64,000 nt of DNA. Source: Lunularia cruciata. Taxonomy: Eukaryota; Streptophyta; Marchantiopsida; Lunulariales; Lunulariaceae. Below the pieces are notes generated by a model. That model saw only the letters and a program-made list of their open reading frames with translations, had not been told where the DNA came from and searched no databases. Positions 63,718 through 64,000 of this stretch are shown piece by piece; within the stretch, counting starts at the first letter, position 1, and every line of letters begins with the position of its first letter. The stretch is taken from the NCBI GenBank assembly GCA_948567375.1, contig CAOYZS010000005.1, positions 992,001 to 1,056,000 of the forward strand. Direction: 5' to 3'. A program made the translations under genes and the position numbers.

Positions 63718-64000
63718 TGTGACAACCCGGCAAATATCACTTTTGTGATAATCAGGTAATTAAAGTTTGTTCCCATAGAGATACGAGTCAGAAATGTCCA
63801 AATACAAAGCAAAGTAACAATTTAGTTCTTCTTGGTTGCATCTTTAATCTCTTAGGTAGAAACCACACCTAGAAGAGAGTAACAAGCACTGATTTGCAGT
63901 CTTGTCACAAATTAACACTTCTTAATTACAACACCTTCAATTTTTTCCAAATAATCTTGATCGTGATGATTCAAGCTCTCCCAAAAATGCCACTTCACTG
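63718..64000 (-). mobile_element. Minus-strand LTR 3' end, cut by window edge
   Basis: TGTGACAACCCGGCAAATAT at 63718 is the reversed LTR 3' terminus, followed by typical R-U5 sequence. It lies inside integrase. The left target sequence would be TGTGG (63713-63717); the right end is outside the window. Confidence 0.85.

Noticed and set aside
1-64000. CRISPR arrays, rRNA, tRNA genes, bacterial operons
   Set aside because: No regularly spaced short repeats, rRNA-like stretches or complete tRNA cloverleaf were seen. The tRNA-like matches are primer binding sites.

Overview
The window is plant nuclear DNA made entirely of one family of Ty3/gypsy LTR retrotransposons, repeatedly inserted into itself. 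I found no host gene, rRNA, tRNA or CRISPR array. The internal regions encode gag with CCHC zinc knuckles, a DLG-type aspartic protease, reverse transcriptase (FIDD), RNase H and integrase (HHCC, D-X61-D-X35-E, GPY-type C-terminus). The primer binding sites resemble the 3' end of plant tRNA-Asp. Together these place the family in the Ogre/Tat/Athila part of Ty3/gypsy and indicate a land plant with a repeat-rich genome. I cannot name the species; a non-flowering plant is a weak guess.

The remarkable feature is the LTR. In the one element with both LTRs (34911-48279, 5-bp target duplication CTCTA) each LTR is about 3.7 kb and carries a long ORF of about 800-870 codons that is neither gag nor pol. 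The best copy (9585-12158) lies in a solo LTR and is open except for one TAG. The protein has a basic N-terminus, a conserved globular domain of about 250 residues, an acidic Ser/Glu linker, a long coiled coil and a nearly invariant tail, VDIGSE. Every long LTR in the window carries a version of it. The ORF lies upstream of a conserved TATA-like box (TATTTAAG) about 600-680 bp from the LTR 3' end, so it sits in U3. It also has its own TATAAAAA box just before its start. pol ends directly at the polypurine tract, so the ORF takes the place of an Athila-type third ORF but inside the LTR.

Layout: 1-2179 end of a + LTR; 2180-6620 minus element E3 (3' LTR with a nested short solo LTR at 2310-4215, then integrase remnants); 6621-19663 plus element E1 (5' LTR split by solo LTRs 9171-12951 and 13026-16732, then PBS and gag); 19664-33420 minus element E2 (short 3' LTR split by solo LTR 20029-23784, pol, gag, PBS, long 5' LTR); 33421-51961 plus element H (5' LTR split by the full element 34911-48279, then fused to the end of gag and pol); 51962-56912 minus element E4; 56913-58205 minus LTR piece; 58206-63717 plus piece split by solo LTR 58507-62232 and fused to integrase; 63718-64000 start of another minus LTR. 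Five solo LTRs have matching or one-mismatch 5-bp target duplications.

Statements on function are inferences from motifs read by eye. No database search, alignment program or expression data was available. Boundaries without target duplications are accurate to about 10-20 bp.
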